DNA from: Prevotellaceae bacterium UBA4301
Lineage (GTDB): Bacteria; Bacteroidota; Bacteroidia; Bacteroidales; Bacteroidaceae
Assembly: GCA_002395775.1 (NCBI GenBank)
Contig: DGUV01000075.1
Span: 1-64,000 of the forward strand
Direction: 5' to 3'
DNA: 64,000 nucleotides
Below the pieces are notes generated by a model. The model did not search any database, was not told where the DNA came from, and saw only the letters and a list, made by a program, of their open reading frames with translations. The translations under genes and the position numbers were made by a program. Shown piece after piece: positions 1 to 8,000 of this stretch (positions are counted from its first letter, which is position 1; each line of letters opens with the position of its first letter).

Positions 1-2
1 AC

Positions 3-1541
3 ATCAGCTGGCTCAGCTTCAAGAACGTCAACTACACTGCTAAGGACGAGACCGAGTATGCTTACGAGCAGGCTCTGGCCAACCTGAAGGATGGCTACAC
101 CTATCGCATCTTCGTTGAGAAGGACGAGGCCAAGTACTACCTGAAGGCCGACGGTTATCTGACCGCCAGCGAGGAAGAGGCTAAGGTCTTCACCTTCAAT
201 GCTGTCAATGTTACCGGCAAAGTATATCCCACAAGCTGGAATCTGGGTTGCCGCTTCACCAATCCTGAAACGGGTGGGCAAACTACATTCGAAAACGACG
301 GCCACATCCATGTCGGCAGCCAAGACCGCGATGATTGGGAACGTCAGGTATTCTTCCTGAAGGATGGCAAGTATGCCGTTCGCGCTACCAATGCAAACGA
401 CACGACTTGGGGTTCCAACACCTACTGGGATGCATTTGACGGTGCTGAACTGCCCGAGGCTGGCTACTCTCTGGAGCCCGCATACATCTGGCAGGTTGAG
501 ACCTTCGTCGACCTCTCTGGTCTGGATAACATCATCGCCGAGCTCGAAGCTATCATCGCAGCTACCGACACCTATGCCGACGAGGCTGGCGCTGCAGCTA
601 CTGCTACTGCCGCTCTCGAGGCTATCAAGGCTGGCGAATATGGCAACATCGAGGCTGTGAATGCTGCCATTGCTCAGGTTCGCGCCATCGGCAACACCTT
701 CCTGACCGCCATCGCTATTAAGAAGGACATCGACGCCACGAACTTCTTCCTGGTTAATCCTACCCCAACTGCCAACTACAATGGTTGGGAAGGCAGCAAG
801 TCCAATGCATTCGACGCTGGCAACAACGTTGCTGAATTCTGGAATATGTCAGGTGCTAACTTCCACCAGACCGTCACCCTGCCCGAGGGCACTTATCGCC
901 TGATTGTTGTAGCTCTGACACGTACCGACATGGCCAGCTATGTATATGCCGGTGAAAACCAGACCACCATTGTTGGTGTTGGTAACCCGCCCGTCAACAG
1001 CCGTGCTCAAGCCAATGAATGGTTCAACCAGGGCAACGGTGTCAACGTTGTTGACTTCGAAATGGCAGAGGCCGGTGACATCGAAATCGGCCTGACCGCT
1101 GATAACGCTAATGGCGACCACTGGACCGTATGGCGCAGCTTCCGCATCATCCTGACGGGTGAGCCCGCAAGCACCGAGGCCACTATCACCTACGATGGCG
1201 AGGCCCTCACCTTCGATGAGAACAACAATGTTCAGCTCGACGGTGCTTACGACGAGAACCTGCTCTCCGTTGTAAGCGAAGACGAGAATGCAACTGTGAC
1301 CACAAGCTATGAAGAGAAGGACGGCAGTAACGTGCTCACCATCACCGTTAAGGGTGCTGATGCCGACACTAACCCCAACAATGTGGTAACCTACACTGTA
1401 ACATTCGATGTTGCTGTAGGTATCAATGCTGTGGATGCCGACCTGGAGAATGATGTAATCTATGACCTCGCAGGCCGCCGTGTAAGCAAGGCCAACAAGG
1501 GCATTTACATCATCAATGGCAAGAAGGTTGCAATTAAGTGA
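3..1541 (+). CDS. Secreted surface protein, C-terminal part (5' truncated), type IX secretion tail
   Basis: The open frame runs from the first bases of the window without a start, so this is the last 512 residues of a larger protein; the internal ATG at 657 is not a natural start. Visible parts are a beta-rich opening segment, an Ala/Glu-rich helical stretch at about residues 175-235, a carbohydrate-binding-like beta domain with many Asn, Trp and Gly (about 240-385), an Ig-like domain (about 390-475), and the tail IYDLAGRRVSKANKGIYII followed by NGKKVAIK. That tail matches the Prevotella form of the type IX secretion sorting signal, so I infer export across the outer membrane and attachment to the surface. 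The substrate is unknown. A strong hairpin follows 58 bases after the stop. Function uncertain; export class fairly sure. Confidence 0.8.
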   Translation: MSWLSFKNVNYTAKDETEYAYEQALANLKDGYTYRIFVEKDEAKYYLKADGYLTASEEEAKVFTFNAVNVTGKVYPTSWNLGCRFTNPETGGQTTFENDGHIHVGSQDRDDWERQVFFLKDGKYAVRATNANDTTWGSNTYWDAFDGAELPEAGYSLEPAYIWQVETFVDLSGLDNIIAELEAIIAATDTYADEAGAAATATAALEAIKAGEYGNIEAVNAAIAQVRAIGNTFLTAIAIKKDIDATNFFLVNPTPTANYNGWEGSKSNAFDAGNNVAEFWNMSGANFHQTVTLPEGTYRLIVVALTRTDMASYVYAGENQTTIVGVGNPPVNSRAQANEWFNQGNGVNVVDFEMAEAGDIEIGLTADNANGDHWTVWRSFRIILTGEPASTEATITYDGEALTFDENNNVQLDGAYDENLLSVVSEDENATVTTSYEEKDGSNVLTITVKGADADTNPNNVVTYTVTFDVAVGINAVDADLENDVIYDLAGRRVSKANKGIYIINGKKVAIK

Positions 1542-1598
1542 GTAACTAACCGAACCAGCTCGAGCTGCTGAAACAAGTTCAGCAACCTCATAATTTAG

Positions 1599-1636
1599 GA
1601 ATCGCCCGCCTCGGAATAAGCCGAAGCGGGCGATTC
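1599..1636 (+). terminator. Hairpin terminator after the secreted protein gene
   Basis: A 16-bp stem with one mismatch (1599-1614 with 1621-1636) and a 6-base loop follows the stop at 1541. The downstream sequence is A-rich rather than a clean T run, so intrinsic termination is inferred from stem strength and position. Confidence 0.6.
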
Positions 1637-1740
1637 ACTATAAAATAAAAAGCCCCATAGTCAGTACAGGCTAAGAGGAGTGTTCATCTCGCGCACGCGC
1701 GATACCTTAATATATAGAATATATAGTTATAAAATATAAA

Positions 1741-1766
1741 GGCCCTTGAGGTTATCCTCAAAGGCC
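1741..1766 (-). terminator. Hairpin terminator of tRNA-fMet
   Basis: On the minus strand, just past the tRNA 3' end, GGCC(T)TTGAGG pairs with CCTCAAGGGCC around an ATAA loop, followed by a T-rich run (TTTATATTTTATAA). Confidence 0.65.
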
Positions 1767-1778
1767 TTAGGTTTTTAG

Positions 1779-1851
1779 TTGCGGAGGCTCGACTCGAACG
1801 AGCGACCTCCAGGTTATGAGCCTGGCGAGCTACCAACTGCTCCACTCCGCG
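1779..1851 (-). tRNA. Initiator tRNA-Met (CAU)
   Basis: Full cloverleaf on the minus strand: 7-bp acceptor stem, D stem GAGC/GCTC, anticodon loop CTCATAA, T arm GCTCG-TTCGAGT-CGAGC. Two bacterial initiator marks are present: the C1 x A72 mismatch and the A11:U24 pair. The anticodon stem has only two of the three usual G:C pairs (29:41 is A:U). The 3' CCA is not encoded (CTA follows A73), so it must be added by CCA-transferase. It has its own promoter and hairpin terminator. Confidence 0.95.
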
Positions 1852-1870
1852 ATGTTTCGTTTTGCGAGTG

Positions 1871-1902
1871 CAAAGGTAGGCAGAAAAATTGGTACAACCA
1901 AA
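1871..1902 (-). promoter_or_regulatory. Bacteroidota-type promoter of tRNA-fMet
   Basis: Minus strand TTTG (1902-1899), 20 bases, TACCTTTG (1878-1871), about 20 bases before the tRNA 5' end. This matches the -33/-7 consensus of the Bacteroidota primary sigma factor. Confidence 0.7.
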
Positions 1903-1950
1903 CTTTTTGGTAAGAAAATGTGCTTTTCAACACATATTTACACATTTCTC

Positions 1951-1981
1951 TTGCCCAAATAGAGTCTTTTACCTAACTTTG
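1951..1981 (+). promoter_or_regulatory. Promoter of the TetR gene, implying a leaderless or near-leaderless mRNA
   Basis: TTGC at 1951, 19 bases, then TAACTTTG at 1974-1981. The ATG lies only 8 bases after the -7 element, so the start site is expected within a few bases of the start codon and there is no room for a ribosome binding site. Confidence 0.65.
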
Positions 1982-1989
1982 CAAAAGAT

Positions 1990-2595
1990 ATGGGTACACC
2001 AAAGACAAGAAACAAATTGATTGACGTGGCCCGACGTCTGTTTGCCAAGAATGGTATTGACAACACCACGATGAACGACATCGCTGTGGAGTCAGGCAAG
2101 GGGCGTCGCACGCTTTACACCTACTTCAAGAGTAAGGACGAGGTATTCTATGCCGTCATTGAGAAGGAGATGGAGCGCATGAGCGACCGTCTGCGACTGG
2201 TTGCCGACAAAGATTTAGAGCCTGAGGACAAATTGGTGCAGTTGGTTTACACCCATTTGAGTCTCATCAAGGAGGCCGTCATTCGTAATGGCAACCTCCG
2301 TGCAGAATTCTTTCGCAACATCTGGCTCGTGGAGAAGGTGCGCAAACGGTTTGACCAGGCCGAGGTGGAAATCATACAGAAAATCATCATGCAGGGCATC
2401 CGGCAAGGAAAACTTGATGTGGTGAACATACAACTATCTGTGGAGATTATACACTATTGCATCAAGGGACTGGAGGTACCCTACATCTTTGGCCGTTTGG
2501 GAAACAGCATACAGACGAGCCGTCCCATGGTAAAGCAGGTCATCCACCGAGCCATGGCCAAGATTCCGCGTCCTGACGAGGAAGGAGATGAGTAA
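1990..2595 (+). CDS. TetR/AcrR-family transcriptional regulator
   Basis: 201 residues, the usual TetR length. Residues about 5-50 form the N-terminal three-helix DNA-binding domain (TMNDIAVESGKGRRTLYTYF is the recognition part); the rest is an all-helical ligand-binding and dimerisation domain with no recognisable ligand signature. It lies 42 bases upstream of fabG on the same strand, so I infer a link to fatty-acid synthesis or membrane lipid control, but no operator was identified. The start codon is fixed by the promoter ending 8 bases upstream. Family assignment is strong; regulon is inference. Confidence 0.9.
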   Translation: MGTPKTRNKLIDVARRLFAKNGIDNTTMNDIAVESGKGRRTLYTYFKSKDEVFYAVIEKEMERMSDRLRLVADKDLEPEDKLVQLVYTHLSLIKEAVIRNGNLRAEFFRNIWLVEKVRKRFDQAEVEIIQKIIMQGIRQGKLDVVNIQLSVEIIHYCIKGLEVPYIFGRLGNSIQTSRPMVKQVIHRAMAKIPRPDEEGDE

Positions 2596-2637
2596 AAGAG
2601 AATTGAAAGTTGAACGTCTAAAAATAAGTTTTAATAC

Positions 2638-3375
2638 ATGAAATTATTAGAAGGAAAAACGGCACTCATCACGGGTGCTGCACGAGGAATAGGCAAGGCA
2701 ATTGCCTTGAAGTTTGCCCAAGAGGGTGCCAACATTGCATTCACTGATCTTGAGGTGAATCTCGAAACCGAGCAGGAGATTTCCGCACTTGGCGTCCGTG
2801 CCAAAAGCTACGCCTCGAATGCTGCAGATTTCGCACAGACCGAAGAGGTTGTCAACAAGGTAAAAGAGGAGTTCGGAAGCATCGACATTCTGGTCAATAA
2901 TGCCGGTATCACAAAAGATGGCTTGATGCTCCGCATGAGCGAACAGCAGTGGGATGCCGTGATTGCCGTCAATCTGAAATCTGCCTTCAATTTCATCCAT
3001 GCTTGCGTACCCATCATGATGCGCCAGCGTGGCGGAAGCATCATCAACATGGCCTCGGTGGTGGGCGTTCATGGCAATGCAGGACAAGCCAACTATGCAG
3101 CATCCAAGGCCGGACTCATCGCCTTGGCCAAGAGCATTGCCCAGGAAATGGGTCCCAAGGGCATTCGTGCCAATGCCATAGCACCTGGTTTCATCGAAAC
3201 CGCCATGACTGCTGCCCTCCCCGACACCGTACGCGAGGAATGGAAGAAGAAGATTCCCCTTCGCCGTGGCGGTCAAGTCGAGGACATTGCCAACACAGCC
3301 CTGTATCTGGCCAGCGACCTCAGTTCGTATGTCAGCGGTCAAGTCATTCAGGTCGATGGCGGCATGAACATGTAA
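2638..3375 (+). CDS. fabG: 3-oxoacyl-ACP reductase FabG
   Basis: 245-residue short-chain dehydrogenase that reduces 3-oxoacyl-ACP with NADPH in the fatty-acid elongation cycle. The cofactor loop TGAARGIGK is at residues 12-20, NNAG near 90, and the catalytic Ser (NMASVVG), Tyr and Lys (YAASK) follow in order. The C-terminus GQVIQVDGGMNM is the normal FabG ending, so the gene is intact. It follows the TetR gene by 42 bases and probably shares its transcript. An inverted pair of GC-rich repeats begins just after the stop. Confidence 0.95.
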   Translation: MKLLEGKTALITGAARGIGKAIALKFAQEGANIAFTDLEVNLETEQEISALGVRAKSYASNAADFAQTEEVVNKVKEEFGSIDILVNNAGITKDGLMLRMSEQQWDAVIAVNLKSAFNFIHACVPIMMRQRGGSIINMASVVGVHGNAGQANYAASKAGLIALAKSIAQEMGPKGIRANAIAPGFIETAMTAALPDTVREEWKKKIPLRRGGQVEDIANTALYLASDLSSYVSGQVIQVDGGMNM

Positions 3376-3380
3376 AAAAA

Positions 3381-3498
3381 GACCCTCCCCCACCCCCTCC
3401 CGTGGAGGGAGGGGAGTAGTTACAATCCGCAATGAATAATAGTAGTAGAGAAAACGAAACCAATCCCCTCCCTCCACGGGAGGGGACAGGGGTGGGTC
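3381..3498. repeat. Inverted pair of GC-rich palindromic repeats (REP/BIME-like)
   Basis: Copy 1 (3381-3416) and copy 2 (3465-3498) are near-exact reverse complements; each holds a smaller palindrome (CCCTCCCGTGGAGGG-type). Copy 2 lies inside the start of the downstream synthase gene and codes for NPLPPREGTGVGL. Related copies occur inside radA, mnmA, the ABC-F gene, the acyltransferase gene and radC. Confidence 0.8.
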
Positions 3499-4166
3499 TC
3501 TTATATGAGGATAATCACATTATCATCATAAATAAGCGGGTTGGTGAAATCGTGCAGGGTGACAAAACTGGCGATACGCCCCTCTCGGAGATGGTGAAAT
3601 CATATATTAAGGAGAAGTACCAGAAGCCAGGCGAAGTTTTTCTGGGAGTGGTGCACAGGCTCGATCGCCCCGTGAGCGGCATCGTCCTATTTGCCCGAAC
3701 GAGCAAAGCCCTAACTCGCTTGAGCGAGATGTTCCGTACGCGAGCAGTCAGCAAGACCTATTGGGCCATTGTGGGCAACAAGCCTCCGCAACACGAAGGT
3801 ACACTCACCCACTGGCTCACACGAAACCCCAAGAACAACACAGCTCGGGCCTACGACCATGAGGTGCCAGGTTCAAAGCAAGCCATACTGGACTATCGCA
3901 TCATAGCGCAAAGCGAACGTTACTGGCTGTTGGAGGTTGACCTGCACACTGGCCGACATCACCAAATCAGATGTCAATTGGCCAAGATGGGATGTCCCAT
4001 CCGAGGAGACCTGAAATACGGGGCACCGCGATCAAACCCAGACGGAGGCATATCACTTCATGCCAGACGCATACAACTGGAGCATCCGGTTTCTCACCTA
4101 CAAATCGACGTCACGGCACCAGTGCCCGACGACCGTCTGTGGCAGTCCATCAGTCAAGGATTGTAA
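3432..4166 (+). CDS. RluA-family pseudouridine synthase with repeat-coded N-terminus
   Basis: 244 residues. It isomerises uridine to pseudouridine in rRNA or tRNA. The catalytic motif HRLDRPVSG places the Asp at residue 78, and TGRHHQIR is the second family motif. No S4 domain is present, so it belongs to the short RluA/RluC type; the target base cannot be read from sequence. The catalytic fold starts at about residue 24 (LLYEDNHIIIINK). The first 23 residues come from the gap between, and the second arm of, an inverted GC-rich repeat, and the only in-frame ATG lies between the two arms. This looks like a start region rewritten by repeat insertion. The cyclophilin gene converges on it, overlapping by 17 bases. 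Confidence 0.88.
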   Translation: MNNSSRENETNPLPPREGTGVGLLYEDNHIIIINKRVGEIVQGDKTGDTPLSEMVKSYIKEKYQKPGEVFLGVVHRLDRPVSGIVLFARTSKALTRLSEMFRTRAVSKTYWAIVGNKPPQHEGTLTHWLTRNPKNNTARAYDHEVPGSKQAILDYRIIAQSERYWLLEVDLHTGRHHQIRCQLAKMGCPIRGDLKYGAPRSNPDGGISLHARRIQLEHPVSHLQIDVTAPVPDDRLWQSISQGL

Positions 4167-4959
4167 CCTTCTTGATATACACTTCGTGCAAAGGGCGTTC
4201 CCTGTCATCCGTGGGAACGTTCACAATCTTTTCCACTACATCCATTCCTTTAATGACCTGACCAAATATGGTGTATTCGCCATCCAAGTGAGGGCAACCG
4301 CCTTCGGTTGTGTAGGAACGCTTTTGCTGCTCATTAAACTGGCGGGGTGGATGATTAGCAACCACGCCCTCTGCCACATTCAGTATGCTATCCTGTAGTT
4401 CGTAGTAAGCATCCTTGTCGTGCGTCTCCAACCATTCGAGCCTTTTGGCATGAGCATCCTGAAGCTTTCGCCAATGGGCGTTCACCGCCTCCTGATAAAG
4501 CGTCTGATAGAAATCGGCCAAAGAGGAAGCCGTGTATTTCTCTCCCGTCACGATGTACCATTGTGTAGGACTGCTTTCCTTGCGGGGATTGATGTCATCA
4601 GGTTGACGGGCTGCTGCCAGCATACCGCGACGATGGATGTATTTCGGAAAACGAATCTCCTGCGGAACTGTGTAGTGCAAGGCGCTTGTGTCAACAGCTA
4701 CAGGCTTGTTGCCTGGCTTCAGTGTGGGGTCACCCGTCTGAATCATTAATCCCGGTACAATGCGGTGCCACATCATCTCATCGAAGTATCCTTCACGAGC
4801 CAGCCGGATGAAATTATCCCGATGAAGAGGCGTATCATCAAATAATACCGCACGTATGTCACCCATCGAAGTCTCTATAAGCACCTCGGTTCCTTCCTTC
4901 TGCTTGCTACATGACGCAAAAAGCATCAATGCCAAGAAGAGATAAGTCACTTTTCTCAT
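4150..4959 (-). CDS. Cyclophilin-type peptidyl-prolyl isomerase lipoprotein
   Basis: 269 residues from the ATG at 4959; upstream in-frame starts would run into tamB and lack a signal peptide. The N-terminus MRKVTYLFLALMLFASC is a lipoprotein signal with lipobox FASC, so the enzyme is probably anchored in the periplasm. Cyclophilin core motifs are visible (MWHRIVPGLMIQTGDPT, FGQVIKGMDVVEKI), with a longer than usual insert between them (about residues 125-205), common in Bacteroidota. It assists folding of exported proteins by proline isomerisation. It is transcribed divergently from tamB, which also serves the envelope. Confidence 0.9.
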   Translation of the reverse strand: MRKVTYLFLALMLFASCSKQKEGTEVLIETSMGDIRAVLFDDTPLHRDNFIRLAREGYFDEMMWHRIVPGLMIQTGDPTLKPGNKPVAVDTSALHYTVPQEIRFPKYIHRRGMLAAARQPDDINPRKESSPTQWYIVTGEKYTASSLADFYQTLYQEAVNAHWRKLQDAHAKRLEWLETHDKDAYYELQDSILNVAEGVVANHPPRQFNEQQKRSYTTEGGCPHLDGEYTIFGQVIKGMDVVEKIVNVPTDDRERPLHEVYIKKVTILD

Positions 4960-5010
4960 ATTTCTAACGATATTTTCAGCAAACATACAAAAAAAGAACC
5001 ATATTTTCAC

Positions 5011-5018
5011 TATCTTTG
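5011..5018 (+). promoter_or_regulatory. -7 element upstream of tamB, only 8 bases before the start codon
   Basis: TATCTTTG matches the Bacteroidota -7 box. As at the TetR gene, the ATG (5027) follows after 8 bases, which suggests a leaderless transcript for the tamB-tamL operon. Confidence 0.55.
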
Positions 5019-5026
5019 TCCGTGAA

Positions 5027-8000
5027 ATGAGCCGAAGAAGGAAAATTGACCTTTGGTCGAGTCTGCTTACACTCGGGAGTCGGAACAAGCTCCGACTCCG
5101 CTCGCATACTCGCAGCCGTGGCCGTTGGATAGCAGGAGTCTTACTCACCCCAGTGGTGCTCGTGCTATTGTTAATAGGCGCCTTGTACCTGCCACCTGTG
5201 CAGCAATGGGCTGTCAATAAGGTTTGTGCCTATGCCTCTGAGAAAACGGGCATGGACATTCGCCTGAAGCGCATTCGCATCAAGTTTCCCCTCGACCTCG
5301 ACTTGCAGGAATTTCAAGCGACTACGCCACCAGATACGGTAATGACGCTACAGCATGTTATTGTCGACCTCGACCTAAGTCGTATTTTCAAAGGTCACTT
5401 AGGGGTTGACGCCCTCGACCTTCAGAACGGAGTTGTCGACACGCGCGACCTCATTGCTACGGTTCGGGTAAAGGGCAAAGTTGGGAATTTCCATCTCAAT
5501 TCCGAAGACATTCATTTGAAGGAACAACGTGCTTTCCTCACAGGTGCACGTCTCGACAACTGCGATGTTGACATCGCCATGCGCGACACTACAGTCATTG
5601 ACACCACCGAGTCAAAGCCCATACTTTGGAGCATCGGTCTCGGTGACATCAAAGCCCATAAGACCCGTGTCGCATTTCATACGGTAGGGGATTCCATATG
5701 CATACGCGGAGGAGTCAAGGACCTAAGCATCAAGGGAGGCGATGTCGATTTAGCACGGGGAATCTACAAAGTTGACCGCCTGTACATCAATGCCGATTCG
5801 CTACGCTATGATGCCACCTACGAACCACGCGTCGAAGGTCTCGACTACAACCACCTGTCCTTTAAGCCCCTGAAGCTCAATGCTGAGGACATCTTCTATC
5901 AGCAGGAAGGCAACAACCTCAGCCTTAACATAAAGGAGTGCCAAGGTAGCGAGCAATGCGGACTGAAAGTGGAGCGTCTCGAAGGGAATGTACGACTTGA
6001 CGACACCCACATCCAAGTACCCGACCTGCACCTGAGAACCGACAAGAGCCGAATAGACGGAAGAGTGGATATGGACTGGTCGGCGTTGTCCCCCAATGAG
6101 CGAGGCACCATGGACGCTGAGGTCGAGGCTACAATTGCACGTTCCGACCTGTTACTTGTGGCCGGACGCTATCTGACAAAAGAGCAAAGGTCTGCCCTTC
6201 CGCCAGCACCCATCACGTTGTCTGCCCGAGCGCGAGGCAATGTCGATTGCATCACGGTGGAACGTGGAAGCATAAGGATGTCGCCCATAGTCGATGCCCA
6301 ATTTACTGGCACACTCACCAATGTCCTCGACCCCGACCGCTTCGGAGCCGACCTCGACATGAACCTGCAGACCAATGACCTCAGCCCCCTGCGCCACATA
6401 CTCAACCTACCATCAAACGTTCGCCTGCCCAAAATGGACGTCATGGGAAAAGCCAGCATGCAAGGGTCCCGCTTGGTAGCCGACTTGGCACTGAAACAAG
6501 GTAAGGGAGCGGCTTGGCTCAAAGGTCATTACGACACCAAGACCGAAGCCTACGATGCCGACCTCCGCATTCGTAACATGAACCTGCACAACTTCTTGCC
6601 GAATGATTCGCTCTACACACTGACAGGGCATGCTCGCGTGAGCGGACAAGGTACAGATTTGCTCTCTAAGCGCTCACGCGCCAAGGCTGACATCCAAATC
6701 GACCACCTCCGTTACGGACACAATAATCTTGACGACATCCATCTCCTTGCCGACATCAAAGGCGGGCAGGGAACAATAAACCTGACAAGCAACAATGGTA
6801 TTCTGAAAGCCGATGGTTGTGCCAACCTGCAAATCGACAAGCGAATAACCCAAGCCGACTTCAGCTTAGGCGTCACAAGCATCGACCTCCACGCCTTAGG
6901 CCTTGTACAGAAGCCCCTAAAGGCTTCGATGGTCATGCAAGTGGACGGCAACAGCAACCTCAAGGACACCCACGCCCTGCAAGGAAACATCCGAGCCATC
7001 GAATTGACGGCAGAGGACACCACCTTCTACCCCACCGACATCGACCTTAATCTGCTCATGTCGCCCGACACGCTGTTTGCCGAAGCCACATCTGGCGATT
7101 TGGAACTGGAACTTGTTTCGCACGACGGTCTCGACCAACTTATAGACAAGTCCAACCAGTTCACCAACGAGCTCAAGCGCCAACTTGCCGCTCATGCCAT
7201 CGCACAGGACACACTAAAGAGCCTTTTCCCACACCTGTCGCTGAACGTGAAGAGCGGCAACCAAAATACAATGGCCGACATCGTCCGTTCCATGGGCTAT
7301 ACCTACGACCGCCTTTTCTTCACACTCGACAGCGACCCCGTACAGGGCATCAACGGACGAGGCTATCTGCACAGTCTGAACACGGGAGCCATCCTGCTCG
7401 ACACCATTTCATGGAACATCTATCAAGACACCACCGATGTTATTCGCCTGGGAGCCCGCGTGAAGAACGGACCACGCAACAAGCAAGTAGTGTTTGAGTC
7501 AAATGTGGCAGGCGAACTCACCCCGACAGGAGCCAATGCCGCAATCTCCTTCCTCGATGCCAAGGGACGAAAAGGCATTGACTTCGGTGCACAGATATTC
7601 ATCGAGGACGATGGCTACCGTCTGCACCTCCACCCTCTGAACCCCGTCATTGCCTACCGCCGTTTCACCCTTAATGAGGACAACTACATCCTGCTGCACG
7701 ACAACAAACGAGTGGAAGCCAACGTGGATTTGCTTGCCGACGACGGGACTGGTTTCAAACTCTACTCCACTCCCAACGACAATGCCCTGCAGGACATCAC
7801 CCTCTCCATTCATGACTTCAACTTGGGTGAACTTTCGGCTGTCATCCCTTACATGCCATCTTTCGGCGGCATGCTGGGTGGCGACTTCCATCTGGTGCAG
7901 GACGAACAATCGATGAGTGTGCTCGTTGATGCCAATGTTCGTGATTTTGCCTATGAAGGCGCCCCCATGGGCCATGTAGGTCTGAATGCCGTCTATCTGC

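Noticed and set aside
1689..1740. CGCGCACGCGCG followed by AT-rich string, similar to 49091-49131
   Set aside because: The likeness is short and low-complexity; I could not establish that the two are copies of one element.
2647..3477. Long antisense frame opposite fabG; similar shadows at 22257-23435, 26465-27721, 29362-30642, 31564-32745 and 42857-44056
   Set aside because: High-GC codon use leaves long open frames on the opposite strand; they lack homology, ribosome sites and promoters, while the sense genes are well conserved.
4960..5217. Upstream extension of the cyclophilin gene
   Set aside because: It runs antisense into tamB and hides an otherwise perfect lipoprotein signal starting at 4959.
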